Assembly (NCBI GenBank): GCA_902809985.1
Contig: CADDXC010000002.1
Span: 62,001-126,000 of the forward strand
Direction: 5' to 3'
Source of the DNA: Clostridiaceae bacterium BL-3
Lineage (GTDB): Bacteria; Bacillota; Clostridia; Clostridiales; Clostridiaceae
Length of the DNA: 64,000 nucleotides
Of the stretch, positions 1 to 8,527 are shown piece after piece. Under the pieces are notes generated by a model that did not search any database, was not told the origin of the DNA, and saw only the letters and a program-made list of their open reading frames with translations. Positions within the stretch are counted from its first letter, which is position 1; every line of letters begins with the position of its first letter. Made by a program: the position numbers and the translations under genes.

Positions 1-666
1 GAGGCAATAGAATCTGGGATGGATGCTAATGAGTTTTTGGAAATTGTGATTCAAAGAGTAAGAGAAAAGAAAGAACTTATGAGTAAAATAACTGCTGTAT
101 ATGTGGAATGTAATATTGAACAATCCAGAATGTTCAGCAAACAGATCATGGAAAGTACAAATATGAATGTAATTCCATTTACTCTTGATGATATAAGAAA
201 TATAAGTGATTCTACTAAAAAAATTATAGAAAAGAGTCAAGTTATAATAGCAACCTTTAATCATGTCAATGAAGTTGTTAAATTGACTAAAAGATTTCAA
301 AAGGAAATAATAGGAGTGGCAATAAATGTAGATTTGGAAACCATAGTTAAGATTGCCAGGTATTCTGAAGGTACTAAGTTTGCATTTATATGTATCTCGA
401 ATGAATTTATGTTTAAAGCCAGGGGTGCATTAGAAAAAGCCGGGCTTGGAAATATAGACATTCAATTTACTAATTCTGCAAATGAACAGGAAATTATAAA
501 GATTATAAATGATGCAGATGTTCTTATAGTATCACCAGGAAGGTATAGAGATGTTCAGCGGCACAATGTGGACAATAAATGTATAATGAAGTTTTTATAT
601 AGTCTTGATGACAATTCAGTTAAAGCATTAAAGTCAAAGATAATTGATCTTAAATATCAAAAGTGA
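1..666 (+). CDS. GntR-type transcriptional regulator, C-terminal part (5' end outside window)
   Basis: The reading frame is open from base 1 and ends at 666, so the start and any N-terminal helix-turn-helix lie upstream. The visible 221 residues begin with a helical stretch (EAIESGMDANEFLEIV) typical of the linker after a GntR winged helix. An alpha/beta domain follows that looks like a ligand-binding, periplasmic-binding-like fold, with strands such as ITAVYVECN and KFAFICIS. The family call rests on this pattern only, because the DNA-binding domain is not in view. It could instead be another two-domain regulator. A 160-base gap separates it from the next gene. Confidence 0.6.
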   Translation, partial: EAIESGMDANEFLEIVIQRVREKKELMSKITAVYVECNIEQSRMFSKQIMESTNMNVIPFTLDDIRNISDSTKKIIEKSQVIIATFNHVNEVVKLTKRFQKEIIGVAINVDLETIVKIARYSEGTKFAFICISNEFMFKARGALEKAGLGNIDIQFTNSANEQEIIKIINDADVLIVSPGRYRDVQRHNVDNKCIMKFLYSLDDNSVKALKSKIIDLKYQK

Positions 667-827
667 AACTAATACAATTAGAAGAATGTATTGGTATAAT
701 TTGAACTTGTAAACTTCTCATAGAGAAAGTATAATATAAATAACCATATAGTCAATGCATAAATGATAAGTGTTCCAGATGATAATTGTTCTGAAATACT
801 TATTTGCGTTTTTTAGGAGGAAAGTAC

Positions 828-1556
828 ATGGCTTATAAAAATAGGAAGGGCATAGGTACAAAATTATTTGGAAGATTTTCTCTAAAGACTAAGGTGATAA
901 TATTTTGTATCTTATGTATTTTTGCTGTGGTTTTGGTTATGAAGACTTCATATTGGAATAATAAAAATAAAGCTGCATTGGAAAATACACGTAAAGATGT
1001 CACTCAGGACACTGTGATAAAAGATAGCAATAATAACACTGGTGCAGCTGAGAATAAAGAGAACGAACACAACAAATTGGAAGAAGAGTGTAAAACTGCA
1101 GAGGAGTTTTTTAGAAATAAAGAATATTCTAAAGCTATAGGTAAAGCAAATGAGATTATAAGTCAAAATAATGAATTCTACAAGGCTTATAATATAAAAG
1201 GAATTGCACTTTGTTACAGCGGTAACTATGAAGAAGGAATGAAAAATATAGATAAAGCTCTTGAACTTAATCCTGATTTTGGCTATGCGCGATTTAATAA
1301 GGCGCTTGCCTATGAACTTTACGGCAAATATGATGATGCGCTTAACTGGTATGATAAAGATCTGGAAATAGAGAAATATATTTGGAGTTATTATGGAAAA
1401 GCCAGTATATATGGGAGGCGAGGAGATGTTCAAAATACGGTTAAATTTCTTAAGATAGCTATAGATATGTCTTCAGATGTTAAGGATATAGCGAAAGATG
1501 AAAAAGATTTTGAACCAGTGAAAAATTCAAAAGAATTTCAAGACTTGCTTAAATAG
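828..1556 (+). CDS. membrane-anchored TPR-repeat protein
   Basis: The protein has 242 residues. The start is ATG 828, preceded by AGGAGG at 815-820; an in-frame TTG at 804 has no ribosome site. Residues about 22-40 form one hydrophobic membrane segment after a basic N-terminus. A polar linker follows, then two to three tetratricopeptide repeats in the C-terminal half (YKAYNIKGIALCYSGNYEEG and a similar unit after it). TPR repeats bind other proteins, so this is probably an envelope-facing scaffold; no partner can be named. It sits 39 bases before ptsI in the same direction and may be co-transcribed with it. Confidence 0.75.
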   Translation: MAYKNRKGIGTKLFGRFSLKTKVIIFCILCIFAVVLVMKTSYWNNKNKAALENTRKDVTQDTVIKDSNNNTGAAENKENEHNKLEEECKTAEEFFRNKEYSKAIGKANEIISQNNEFYKAYNIKGIALCYSGNYEEGMKNIDKALELNPDFGYARFNKALAYELYGKYDDALNWYDKDLEIEKYIWSYYGKASIYGRRGDVQNTVKFLKIAIDMSSDVKDIAKDEKDFEPVKNSKEFQDLLK

Positions 1557-1595
1557 TATAATTTAATAAAATAAAAGATCTTAGGAGAGAAACTT

Positions 1596-3212
1596 ATGAA
1601 AAAAGGTATACCTGCTTCTAAAGGTTATGCAATAGGTAGTGTACTCATAAAAAGGGAAAGCAAGATAAATGTAAAAAAAAGGTATGTAAAGGACGTCGAT
1701 AAGGAAGAAAAAAGATTTCAGAAAGCTCTGGATTTATCCAGAAAGCAGCTTGAGAAAATAAAAATAAAATCTGAAAGGGAAATGGGAAGGGATAAAGCAG
1801 AAGTATTTGAAAGTCATATCATGCTTTTAAAGGATGAAGAATTTACAGGTGCTGTGAAAGTGAGAATAAAAACAGATCATATAAATGCAGAAGTAGCCCT
1901 TTATGAGGTAGTAAACTCTTATATGAAAATTTTTAATTCCATGAAAGACGAATACATTAAGGAAAGAGGTGCTGATGTAAAAGATGTTGGAGATAGAATA
2001 TTTGCCAACCTTACAGGACGTGGATCTTTTTTGAATAAAATTAAAAATGACAAAGTGGTAATAGTGGCTCATGATTTGACACCTTCGGATACTGCACAGC
2101 TGGATAAGAACAAGATATCAGCATTTGTTACAGATATTGGAGGCAGGACTTCACATAGTGCTATTATGGCCAGGACTCTTGAAATACCGGCGGTAGTAGG
2201 TACTATGAATATAACGGATTTAGTTAAGGATGGAGATATTGTGATTGTAGATGGCGTTGAAGGCAATGTTATAATTAATCCTGATGAGAATACAATAAAA
2301 GAGTACAAATCTAAAATAAAAGTTTATAATATGGAAATAGAAAAGCTTAGGCCTCTAAGAGATGTGGAGACCATTACGAAGTCAGGTAGAAAAGTAAAAG
2401 TTCTTGCCAATATAGGTAAACCTCAAGATGTGGAACAGGTATTGAAAAATGGAGGTGAAGGTATAGGACTTTTTAGAACAGAATTCTTATATATGAATAG
2501 AGGAGATATGCCGCCAGAAGAAGAACAATTTGAAGCTTATAAATATGTAGTGGAAAAAATGGGAAACAAACCTGTGGTTATAAGAACTTTAGATATAGGT
2601 GGAGATAAGAAACTTTCTTATCTGCTGCTTCCTGAAGAAATGAATCCTTTTTTGGGATACAGGGCCATAAGACTTTGTCTCGACAGAGAGGATATATTTA
2701 AACCTCAATTGAGGGCAATGCTCAGGGCATCGGCTTTTGGAAATTTAAAAATAATGTTTCCCATGATAAGCTCTGTAAAAGAATTTTTACAGGCTAAGAA
2801 TGTATTAAGGCAATGTATGGAGGAACTTGAAGAGGAAAAACTGGAGTTTAATAGAAATTTGGGAACTGGAATAATGATAGAAGTACCATCTGCTGCCTTA
2901 GAGGCAGCAGAATTGTCTAAATATGTGGATTTTTTTAGTATTGGAACTAATGATTTGATACAGTATACTTTAGCAGCAGACAGAATGAATGAAAAAGTAT
3001 CTTATCTGTATGATCCAATGCATCCTGCCGTATTAAAGCTCATAAAAAATACTATAGATGCTGCCCATAGGAGAGGAAAACCATGTGCAATGTGTGGCGA
3101 AATGGCGGGAGATGAAAATTCCATACCCATTTTAGTAAAGTATGGCTTAGATGAATTTTCCATGAGTGCCTCCTCCATGTTGAAAGCCAAACAGATTATA
3201 ATGGAAAATTAA
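1596..3212 (+). CDS. ptsI: phosphoenolpyruvate-protein phosphotransferase (PTS enzyme I)
   Basis: Enzyme I takes phosphate from PEP and passes it to HPr in the cytoplasm, feeding all sugar PTS systems. At 538 residues it is slightly shorter than the usual 570-575. The phosphohistidine motif GGRTSHSAIMAR places the active His at residue 187. The C-terminal TIM-barrel PEP domain carries LFRTEFLYM, GTNDLIQY and the catalytic Cys500 in CAMCGEMAGD. The start ATG 1596 has a GGAGAG ribosome site. No ptsH lies beside it, so HPr must be encoded elsewhere. A strong hairpin terminator follows directly. Confidence 0.96.
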   Translation: MKKGIPASKGYAIGSVLIKRESKINVKKRYVKDVDKEEKRFQKALDLSRKQLEKIKIKSEREMGRDKAEVFESHIMLLKDEEFTGAVKVRIKTDHINAEVALYEVVNSYMKIFNSMKDEYIKERGADVKDVGDRIFANLTGRGSFLNKIKNDKVVIVAHDLTPSDTAQLDKNKISAFVTDIGGRTSHSAIMARTLEIPAVVGTMNITDLVKDGDIVIVDGVEGNVIINPDENTIKEYKSKIKVYNMEIEKLRPLRDVETITKSGRKVKVLANIGKPQDVEQVLKNGGEGIGLFRTEFLYMNRGDMPPEEEQFEAYKYVVEKMGNKPVVIRTLDIGGDKKLSYLLLPEEMNPFLGYRAIRLCLDREDIFKPQLRAMLRASAFGNLKIMFPMISSVKEFLQAKNVLRQCMEELEEEKLEFNRNLGTGIMIEVPSAALEAAELSKYVDFFSIGTNDLIQYTLAADRMNEKVSYLYDPMHPAVLKLIKNTIDAAHRRGKPCAMCGEMAGDENSIPILVKYGLDEFSMSASSMLKAKQIIMEN

Positions 3213-3216
3213 TTTT

Positions 3217-3254
3217 AAAAACTACTGATATATTTATGAATATCGGTAGTTTTT
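3217..3254 (+). terminator. rho-independent terminator after ptsI
   Basis: The arms AAAACTACTGATAT and ATATCGGTAGTTTT pair around a short loop just past the ptsI stop, and the T run forms part of the 3' arm. Confidence 0.85.
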
Positions 3255-3366
3255 AGTATATATTTATTATGGTATAATTTAATTAAATATCCAATTGAGC
3301 TGTGGTTTTCCATATGTCTATAATATAATGCACGATTGTGTTACTTTGTATTGGGAGGAATATTAT

Positions 3367-4134
3367 ATGAAAATTAAAAAATTTGGTTATTTAATATGTA
3401 TACTATCAGTCATTTTAGCCATGGGGTTTACTGGATGCTCTGACAGCAAAAACAACTCTGATTCTACAAAAAATGTATCTAAAAATAATTCCACCGGTTC
3501 TGAGAAAACTAGCTCAAATAGTACAAGCAATGAGAATAGAGAAGTTGAAAAGCCCAAAAACAGTATAGAATCAAATACTGTTGCTAAGAATTCAGAAGGA
3601 ATAAAATTTTCAAAAAAGGAATTGAGCAGTGATACTAAAATAAATTTTAATACTCCCTGGAAAAGCTCTGAAGATGGAAGTTATAGTGCTTGCATAGAGG
3701 GAAAAGGTAGCAGTGCATTGGAAGAGGGACAGGGAAGAATAATAGTAAAAAATGGACAAAAAATTTACAGTTTTCAAATTGAAGGGAACACTGCAATATC
3801 TCCTAAATATTTGGAATGGGCTGACAGTGAAAATATTTTTGTCATTATAGGATCTTCTCATGGCACGATGTCAAAAGGAGGAGATTTGTATATGTTAAAT
3901 GTAGGTAGGAATGAAGTTGTACTGTTGATAAAAACACCTAGTAAAAAACAGCAGATAATATCCGTACAAAAAAGTGGAAGTAATGTAAATCTAAAAGTAA
4001 ATGTATATGATGATGATGCATACAATAAATCTCATGTAGAAGATTGGGTCATCAATTCTTTTAATACAGAATTAAATGGCGAAATGGAAGTAAAAAATTC
4101 TGATGGGAAAGTGGTATATAAAATAAATGAATAA
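3367..4134 (+). CDS. predicted lipoprotein of unknown function
   Basis: The protein has 255 residues. The start ATG 3367 follows GGGAGGAA at 3352-3359; the in-frame codons upstream lack a ribosome site and would put extra residues before the signal peptide. The N-terminus is a lipoprotein signal: basic MKIKK, a hydrophobic core, and lipobox GFTGC. A low-complexity Ser/Asn/Lys linker follows, as expected for a spacer from the membrane. The last 160 residues look beta-rich and include KYLEWADSENIFVIIGSSHG, which resembles a propeller-blade-like segment. I do not recognise the family. Its stop overlaps the next gene by 8 bases, so the two are probably translationally coupled. Confidence 0.7.
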   Translation: MKIKKFGYLICILSVILAMGFTGCSDSKNNSDSTKNVSKNNSTGSEKTSSNSTSNENREVEKPKNSIESNTVAKNSEGIKFSKKELSSDTKINFNTPWKSSEDGSYSACIEGKGSSALEEGQGRIIVKNGQKIYSFQIEGNTAISPKYLEWADSENIFVIIGSSHGTMSKGGDLYMLNVGRNEVVLLIKTPSKKQQIISVQKSGSNVNLKVNVYDDDAYNKSHVEDWVINSFNTELNGEMEVKNSDGKVVYKINE

Positions 4135-5338
4135 GTCTCAAAAAATATATAATAAGGCTCTGGATAAATATAATAAGGGATGTATAAAACGCTCATTAGA
4201 ATTATGTGATAAAAGTATATCTATAAATATAAAAAATAAAGCAGCTATTAACTTAAAGGGACTTTTACTATATTTGAAAGGTGACTTATTGAATGCAAGA
4301 AAAATTTGGAACATGAATTATAAAGTCAACAATGATGAAGTGGCTCAAAAATATATTGAAGGCTCGAAAGATGATGATACAAGATTTGATCTATATAAAA
4401 GAGCTCTAATGTTAATCAAAGAATTGAGAATAAATGAAGCATTGATGCTGCTTGAAAAATGTGCTGAAAGTGATTTTAATTATATCGAAGTAAATAATTG
4501 CAGTGCACTGTGCCACATAAAAAGAGGCAGCTACAATAAGGCACTGGAGAAGATAAATAATGTTTTTAAAGTGGATGTGGATAACCCTCAGGCAAAAAAA
4601 AGTATGAAATTGCTTAAAGACATGGATGTTATAAAAAAAGGATTAAATATAAAAAAAGTAGTATGTATTTTTGTAGTTGTTTTATTTGCAGCATCTCTAT
4701 GGTGGGTGTGTATTTACAGTGGTAGATTGAATTTTAGAAATAATTCTGAAAGCAAAGATAATGTGGTCAAAGTGGAAAAAGTGAAAAATAGTTTAAAAAA
4801 CAATCAAAACGTAGGCAATGTGGATGTTTTTCCGAAGAAAAATATGGAGAATTATATACAGAATAAAGATTATAATTCTATGTACTTGCAATTTGTTAAA
4901 TGGAAAGACAAGAAGCTAAATCCGAATGATAAGAAAATTCTATTAACAGCTTATAAGATCCTAAGTGAAGATGGATGTTTGTATTTTTATAATTTAGGTA
5001 GTAAATATTTGGACAGTGGAGATCATAATAATGCTGTTTCTTATTTTAAGAAAGCCTATGTAGTTGGAACTAAAAGTTATTTATACCCTCATATAACATA
5101 TTTCCTTGCAAGGTCTATTGATTTATCAGGAGATTCTAGCAGTGCATTAAAGTATTATTCTCAGTATGATAAGAGCTTTTCTGAGGGAAGCTATGAAGAT
5201 ACAGTTTTGTATAGGCTTGCTGTTCTATATAAAGGTATGAATATGAATATATCCAAAAATTATGCCCAAAAATTAGTAAATAAATATCCAACATCCATTT
5301 ACAATAATTCTGTAATAGACGATATTTTAAATGGTTAA
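4127..5338 (+). CDS. TPR protein with a central membrane segment
   Basis: The protein has 403 residues and starts at ATG 4127 inside the end of the lipoprotein gene. The N-terminal 150 residues hold TPR-like helical pairs (KCIKRSLELCDKSISINIKN, then ALMLLEKCAESDFNYIEV). One membrane helix sits near residues 180-200 (VVCIFVVVLFAASLWWVCIY). The outer C-terminal half has further TPR-like units, for example SYFKKAYVVGTKSYLYPHIT. The topology implies repeat domains on both sides of the membrane. With the coupled lipoprotein it may form an envelope complex; the function is unknown. Confidence 0.7.
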   Translation: MNKSQKIYNKALDKYNKGCIKRSLELCDKSISINIKNKAAINLKGLLLYLKGDLLNARKIWNMNYKVNNDEVAQKYIEGSKDDDTRFDLYKRALMLIKELRINEALMLLEKCAESDFNYIEVNNCSALCHIKRGSYNKALEKINNVFKVDVDNPQAKKSMKLLKDMDVIKKGLNIKKVVCIFVVVLFAASLWWVCIYSGRLNFRNNSESKDNVVKVEKVKNSLKNNQNVGNVDVFPKKNMENYIQNKDYNSMYLQFVKWKDKKLNPNDKKILLTAYKILSEDGCLYFYNLGSKYLDSGDHNNAVSYFKKAYVVGTKSYLYPHITYFLARSIDLSGDSSSALKYYSQYDKSFSEGSYEDTVLYRLAVLYKGMNMNISKNYAQKLVNKYPTSIYNNSVIDDILNG

Positions 5339-5506
5339 ATAAAGACTAAAAATTAGTTACTAGACAAATAATAAAATTGTTATCTAAATTTGATGAAGCA
5401 CTGCTATTTTCAACCTTAAAGAAAAAATGAGAAATTACAGTGGCTAATCATTCAGGTAAAATATAATTAGGGGAAATATCCCTATAATTTGTAAGGAGGA
5501 AGAATA

Positions 5507-5824
5507 ATGGTAGAAGAAATAAAGGATTCAGATTTTTCCAGCTCAATTAAAAATTCATCTACTCCTGTAGTTGTTGATTTCTGGGCTTCTTGGTGTGGAC
5601 CTTGTAAAATGCTGTCACCTGTAATAGAGGAGGTTTCAGATGAAATGCAGGGAAAAGCAAAGTTTTTTAAGCTGAATGTAGATGAAAACCCAGTTACTGC
5701 AGCCCAATTCAAAATTGCCAGTATTCCAACTGTCATGGTATTTAAAGATGGAAATATAGTAGATAAGTTTATTGGATTTAGACCAAAGGATACTATAAAA
5801 GATGTTTTGAAAAAACATGTTTAA
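5507..5824 (+). CDS. trxA: thioredoxin
   Basis: This is a single-domain thioredoxin of 105 residues, the normal family length. The redox pair is Cys30 and Cys33 in WCGPC, and the cis-proline loop is IASIPT. It reduces protein disulfides in the cytosol. The start ATG 5507 follows a strong AAGGAGG. The flavin reductase gene 103 bases downstream is its likely electron donor, and both appear to belong to one transcription unit. Confidence 0.96.
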   Translation: MVEEIKDSDFSSSIKNSSTPVVVDFWASWCGPCKMLSPVIEEVSDEMQGKAKFFKLNVDENPVTAAQFKIASIPTVMVFKDGNIVDKFIGFRPKDTIKDVLKKHV

Positions 5825-5927
5825 TTGTGGATAGTTGTCAAAAATCTAAACATGCTAAAATGACAAATTGACACTGTTGATTTGTCATTTTAATTATAGC
5901 GGTAAATGGATCAGGAGGTGTATACAA

Positions 5928-6794
5928 GTGGATTCTAGATATGATATTGCCATAGTGGGCAGTGGGCCAGCAGGACTTTCTGCAGCAATCAATGCTAAGA
6001 TAAGGAATAAAAATATTATTCTCTTTGGAAATGCGGAACTTAGTGAAAAGCTGGTGAAAGCTGCCCAAATCAAAAATTATCTTGGACTTCCAGATATAAC
6101 GGGACTGCAGCTAAAAGATAAGTTTGAGAAACATATAAAATCTATGAATATAAATATAATTTTAGAGAGAATAAATGAAATATATGCCATGGGTGAATAT
6201 TTCGGCCTTATGGTCAACAAAAAAATGTATGAGGCAAAAACTATTGTATTGGCTACTGGTATTGAATATACTAAACCTTTAAGGGGAGAGGAGAAGTTTT
6301 TGGGAAGAGGGGTAGGGTATTGTGCTACTTGTGATGCTCCTCTATATAAGGGAAAGATTGTGACTATTATAGGATATAACAAAGAAGCTGAGAAAGAGGC
6401 TAACTATGTAAATGAACTGGTTAAAAAGGTCTATTATGTACCTATGTATAGAGATAAATTAAAATTGGATGGGGATATAGAAGTAGTAAGAGGCAAAGAA
6501 CTAGAAATATATGGAAAAGAAAAAGTGGAAAAGGTACTTTTGAAGGATAGAGAAATAATTACAGATGGAGTATTTGTATTAAAGGACAGTATTTCACCGG
6601 CACAGCTTGTTCCAGGAATTGCTATGCAAGATAATCATGTGAAAATAGACGTAAATATGAATACGAATATACCAGGGTGTTTTGCAGCCGGAGATTGTGC
6701 CGGAAAACCCTATCAATACATGAAAGCTGTGGGCCAGGGGCAGATAGCGGCGTTAAATGCCGTTTCGTATTTAGATAATTTAAGTGATTCATAA
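5928..6794 (+). CDS. thioredoxin reductase-like flavoprotein lacking a clear NADPH motif
   Basis: The protein has 288 residues. The start GTG 5928 follows AGGAGG at 5913-5918; no upstream in-frame codon has a ribosome site. FAD-binding GSGPAG is at residues 11-16 and the redox pair is Cys132/Cys135 (CATC). The C-terminal FAD motif is GCFAAGDCAG. The central domain should carry GGGxSA and an HRR-type phosphate-binding motif for NADPH. Instead it reads TIIGYNKEAEKEA and YYVPMYRDKL, so neither is present. Ferredoxin-dependent flavin thioredoxin reductases of clostridia share this loss. The neighbouring thioredoxin is its probable partner. I leave the trxB symbol off because the electron donor is uncertain. 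Confidence 0.85.
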   Translation: MDSRYDIAIVGSGPAGLSAAINAKIRNKNIILFGNAELSEKLVKAAQIKNYLGLPDITGLQLKDKFEKHIKSMNINIILERINEIYAMGEYFGLMVNKKMYEAKTIVLATGIEYTKPLRGEEKFLGRGVGYCATCDAPLYKGKIVTIIGYNKEAEKEANYVNELVKKVYYVPMYRDKLKLDGDIEVVRGKELEIYGKEKVEKVLLKDREIITDGVFVLKDSISPAQLVPGIAMQDNHVKIDVNMNTNIPGCFAAGDCAGKPYQYMKAVGQGQIAALNAVSYLDNLSDS

Positions 6795-6850
6795 TTTCAA
6801 ATTACAATGAAAAGTTAATGGTGAATTGAATAAATAAGTTTTATAAAAAA

Positions 6851-6885
6851 GTGTACTTCTGCAAGTTTATTTTGCAAAAGTACAC
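6851..6885. terminator. bidirectional terminator between the flavin reductase and wall hydrolase genes
   Basis: GTGTACTT pairs with AAGTACAC, with inner GCAA/TTGC pairing. A-rich flank lies on the left and T-rich flank on the right, so it can serve both convergent genes. Confidence 0.75.
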
Positions 6886-6893
6886 CTCTTTAT

Positions 6894-7418
6894 TTAATTT
6901 ACTACAAAAAATACGTGATTTCCTATAGATTTGACATTTTTTTTGCGTATATTTTTCATCCATTGAGATGTAGCTATTTTAGGATTATAGAAAAAAATAG
7001 ACTTATTAGTTGGATCTACTCCTTTTAATGCCTGTAAGACTGCATTATAACTATCTTTGTTTGCTACTACATCTATAGTTCCATTTCTGACACAGGAAAA
7101 AGCTCCTTTTTGTGTTACTACTCCCTTTACTGTTTTTGGGAATTCCGGATATTGTAATCTGTTGAGTATTACAGAAGCCACTGCCACCTTACCTTCAAAG
7201 GGTTCACAATTACTTTCGGCATAAACTACCTTAGCCATTAAATTTACATCATCTTGTGTTATAGGTATCTTTTGGTCAGAGTAGTTAAATACCTGTACAA
7301 CCTCCTCCTGTTCATTAAATAAAGTGGAGTTTGCATTGTTGAGAGTACATGAGCTTACATTCTGTAATGGCATAAATAGCATCAAAAAGAGAATAATAAA
7401 ATAAAAAAATTTTTTCAA
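6894..7418 (-). CDS. cell-wall hydrolase, SleB-type catalytic domain
   Basis: The protein has 174 residues. An N-terminal signal peptide covers about residues 1-23, and a SleB/CwlJ-type hydrolase domain spans about 50-174. The family motif VYAESNCEPFEGKVAVASV carries the presumed catalytic Glu, and the domain ends in GNHVFFVV. Relatives cleave peptidoglycan, for example spore cortex. This copy lacks an N-terminal peptidoglycan-binding domain. The start is TTG 7418, with AAGGAG ten bases upstream. Its leader is a c-di-AMP riboswitch, which normally shuts such genes off when c-di-AMP is high. It does not look like the full sleB gene, so no symbol is given. Confidence 0.88.
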   Translation of the reverse strand: MKKFFYFIILFLMLFMPLQNVSSCTLNNANSTLFNEQEEVVQVFNYSDQKIPITQDDVNLMAKVVYAESNCEPFEGKVAVASVILNRLQYPEFPKTVKGVVTQKGAFSCVRNGTIDVVANKDSYNAVLQALKGVDPTNKSIFFYNPKIATSQWMKNIRKKNVKSIGNHVFFVVN

Positions 7419-7435
7419 ATCAAATCATCTCCTTA

Positions 7436-7525
7436 TTACCGGCGGGGTTAGCTGACGGGTTCGGTAAAGGCATAACCTACGTATAATACGATTCACCCCA
7501 ATATTACTGGTTTCCCCGTGTTTTT
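7436..7525 (-). ncRNA. cyclic di-AMP riboswitch (ydaO/yuaA class)
   Basis: On the minus strand the leader reads GGGGAAACCAGTAATATTGG, then GGGTGAATCG, and ends with the highly conserved CCGAACCCGTCAGCTAACC at 7446-7464. These blocks match my memory of the ydaO consensus in order and spacing. The element lies between its expected promoter side and the ribosome site of the wall hydrolase. Binding of c-di-AMP in this class lowers downstream expression. Exact ends are estimates. Confidence 0.92.
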
Positions 7526-7610
7526 TATTTAAACTTAGGTCAATGATATTGTACCCATTTATTAAAATAAAATACATTTTATTAAAATTTTTTTAAAATA
7601 CTTTAAAGTA

Positions 7611-7641
7611 TTGATATAAACAATATTAAATAGTGTATAAT
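7611..7641 (+). promoter_or_regulatory. sigma-A-like promoter for cdaA
   Basis: TTGATA at 7611-7616 and TATAAT at 7636-7641 lie 19 bases apart, about 35 bases before the cdaA start. The -10 is perfect but the spacer is long. Confidence 0.45.
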
Positions 7642-7675
7642 TATTAAGAGATATTTTTATAGGACGGTGGAACGG

Positions 7676-8527
7676 GTGGAATTATTGCAAATAATAGTTA
7701 ATTCAGTAAGGAATATAAGTTTGTGGTCTATTGTGGATATATTAGTGGTATCATACATACTTTATAAAGTGTATATGCTTATAAAAGAAACTAGAGCCGA
7801 GCAGCTCTTAAAGGGAATTGTGCTTATAATATTTCTTATACCCATAAGCAGCTTTTTTCATTTGGTAATGCTTAACTGGATACTTACAAAAACGCTGACT
7901 ATAGGTGTTCTTTCTTTTGTTATTATATTTCAGCCTGAAATTCGCCGTGCACTTGAACATCTTGGAAGAACAGCCTTTAATGATAAACATATATTACAGG
8001 ATGAAGAGGTAATGGAAAGAGTTGTAACAGAAGTTGTAAATTCTGTAGATAATTTATCGAAGAGCAAAACAGGAGCTCTCATTGTAATTGAACAGATTAC
8101 AGGACTTGAAGATATAATAAATACAGGGACTAAAATAGATGCTGTAGTATCTTCGGCTCTTTTAGAGAATATATTTGTAGTAAATACACCTTTGCATGAT
8201 GGGGCAACTATAATAAGAAATGACAGAATAGTGTCAGCGGGGTGTTTTTTGCCTCTTACAAATAATAATGAATTGAATAAAAAATTAGGTACAAGACATA
8301 GAGCAGCCCTTGGTATATCAGAAAATTCTGATGCCCTGATTATAGTAGTTTCTGAGGAAACAGGAACTATCTCTTTTGCCGTTAATGGAAAATTAATAAG
8401 GAATTATACTAAGGATAGACTTAAAAAAATTCTTATTAATATAATGAAAAGAAGATTTCAAAAAAAGTTCACATGGAGAGAGAGGGTGATTGAGTGGAAG
8501 AAGAAAATAAAAAGAACCAGATCTTAA
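7676..8527 (+). CDS. cdaA: diadenylate cyclase CdaA (c-di-AMP synthase)
   Basis: It makes c-di-AMP from two ATP at the membrane. The protein has 283 residues with three N-terminal membrane helices (about 18-90) and a DAC domain. The catalytic DGA is at residues 175-177 and RHR at 207-209, both intact. I chose GTG 7676 because AGGACGG at 7661-7667 is well placed for it; GTG 7667 would overlap the ribosome site. It overlaps cdaR by 34 bases. c-di-AMP controls wall and potassium homeostasis, which fits the riboswitch-controlled hydrolase read in the opposite direction. Confidence 0.95.
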   Translation: MELLQIIVNSVRNISLWSIVDILVVSYILYKVYMLIKETRAEQLLKGIVLIIFLIPISSFFHLVMLNWILTKTLTIGVLSFVIIFQPEIRRALEHLGRTAFNDKHILQDEEVMERVVTEVVNSVDNLSKSKTGALIVIEQITGLEDIINTGTKIDAVVSSALLENIFVVNTPLHDGATIIRNDRIVSAGCFLPLTNNNELNKKLGTRHRAALGISENSDALIIVVSEETGTISFAVNGKLIRNYTKDRLKKILINIMKRRFQKKFTWRERVIEWKKKIKRTRS

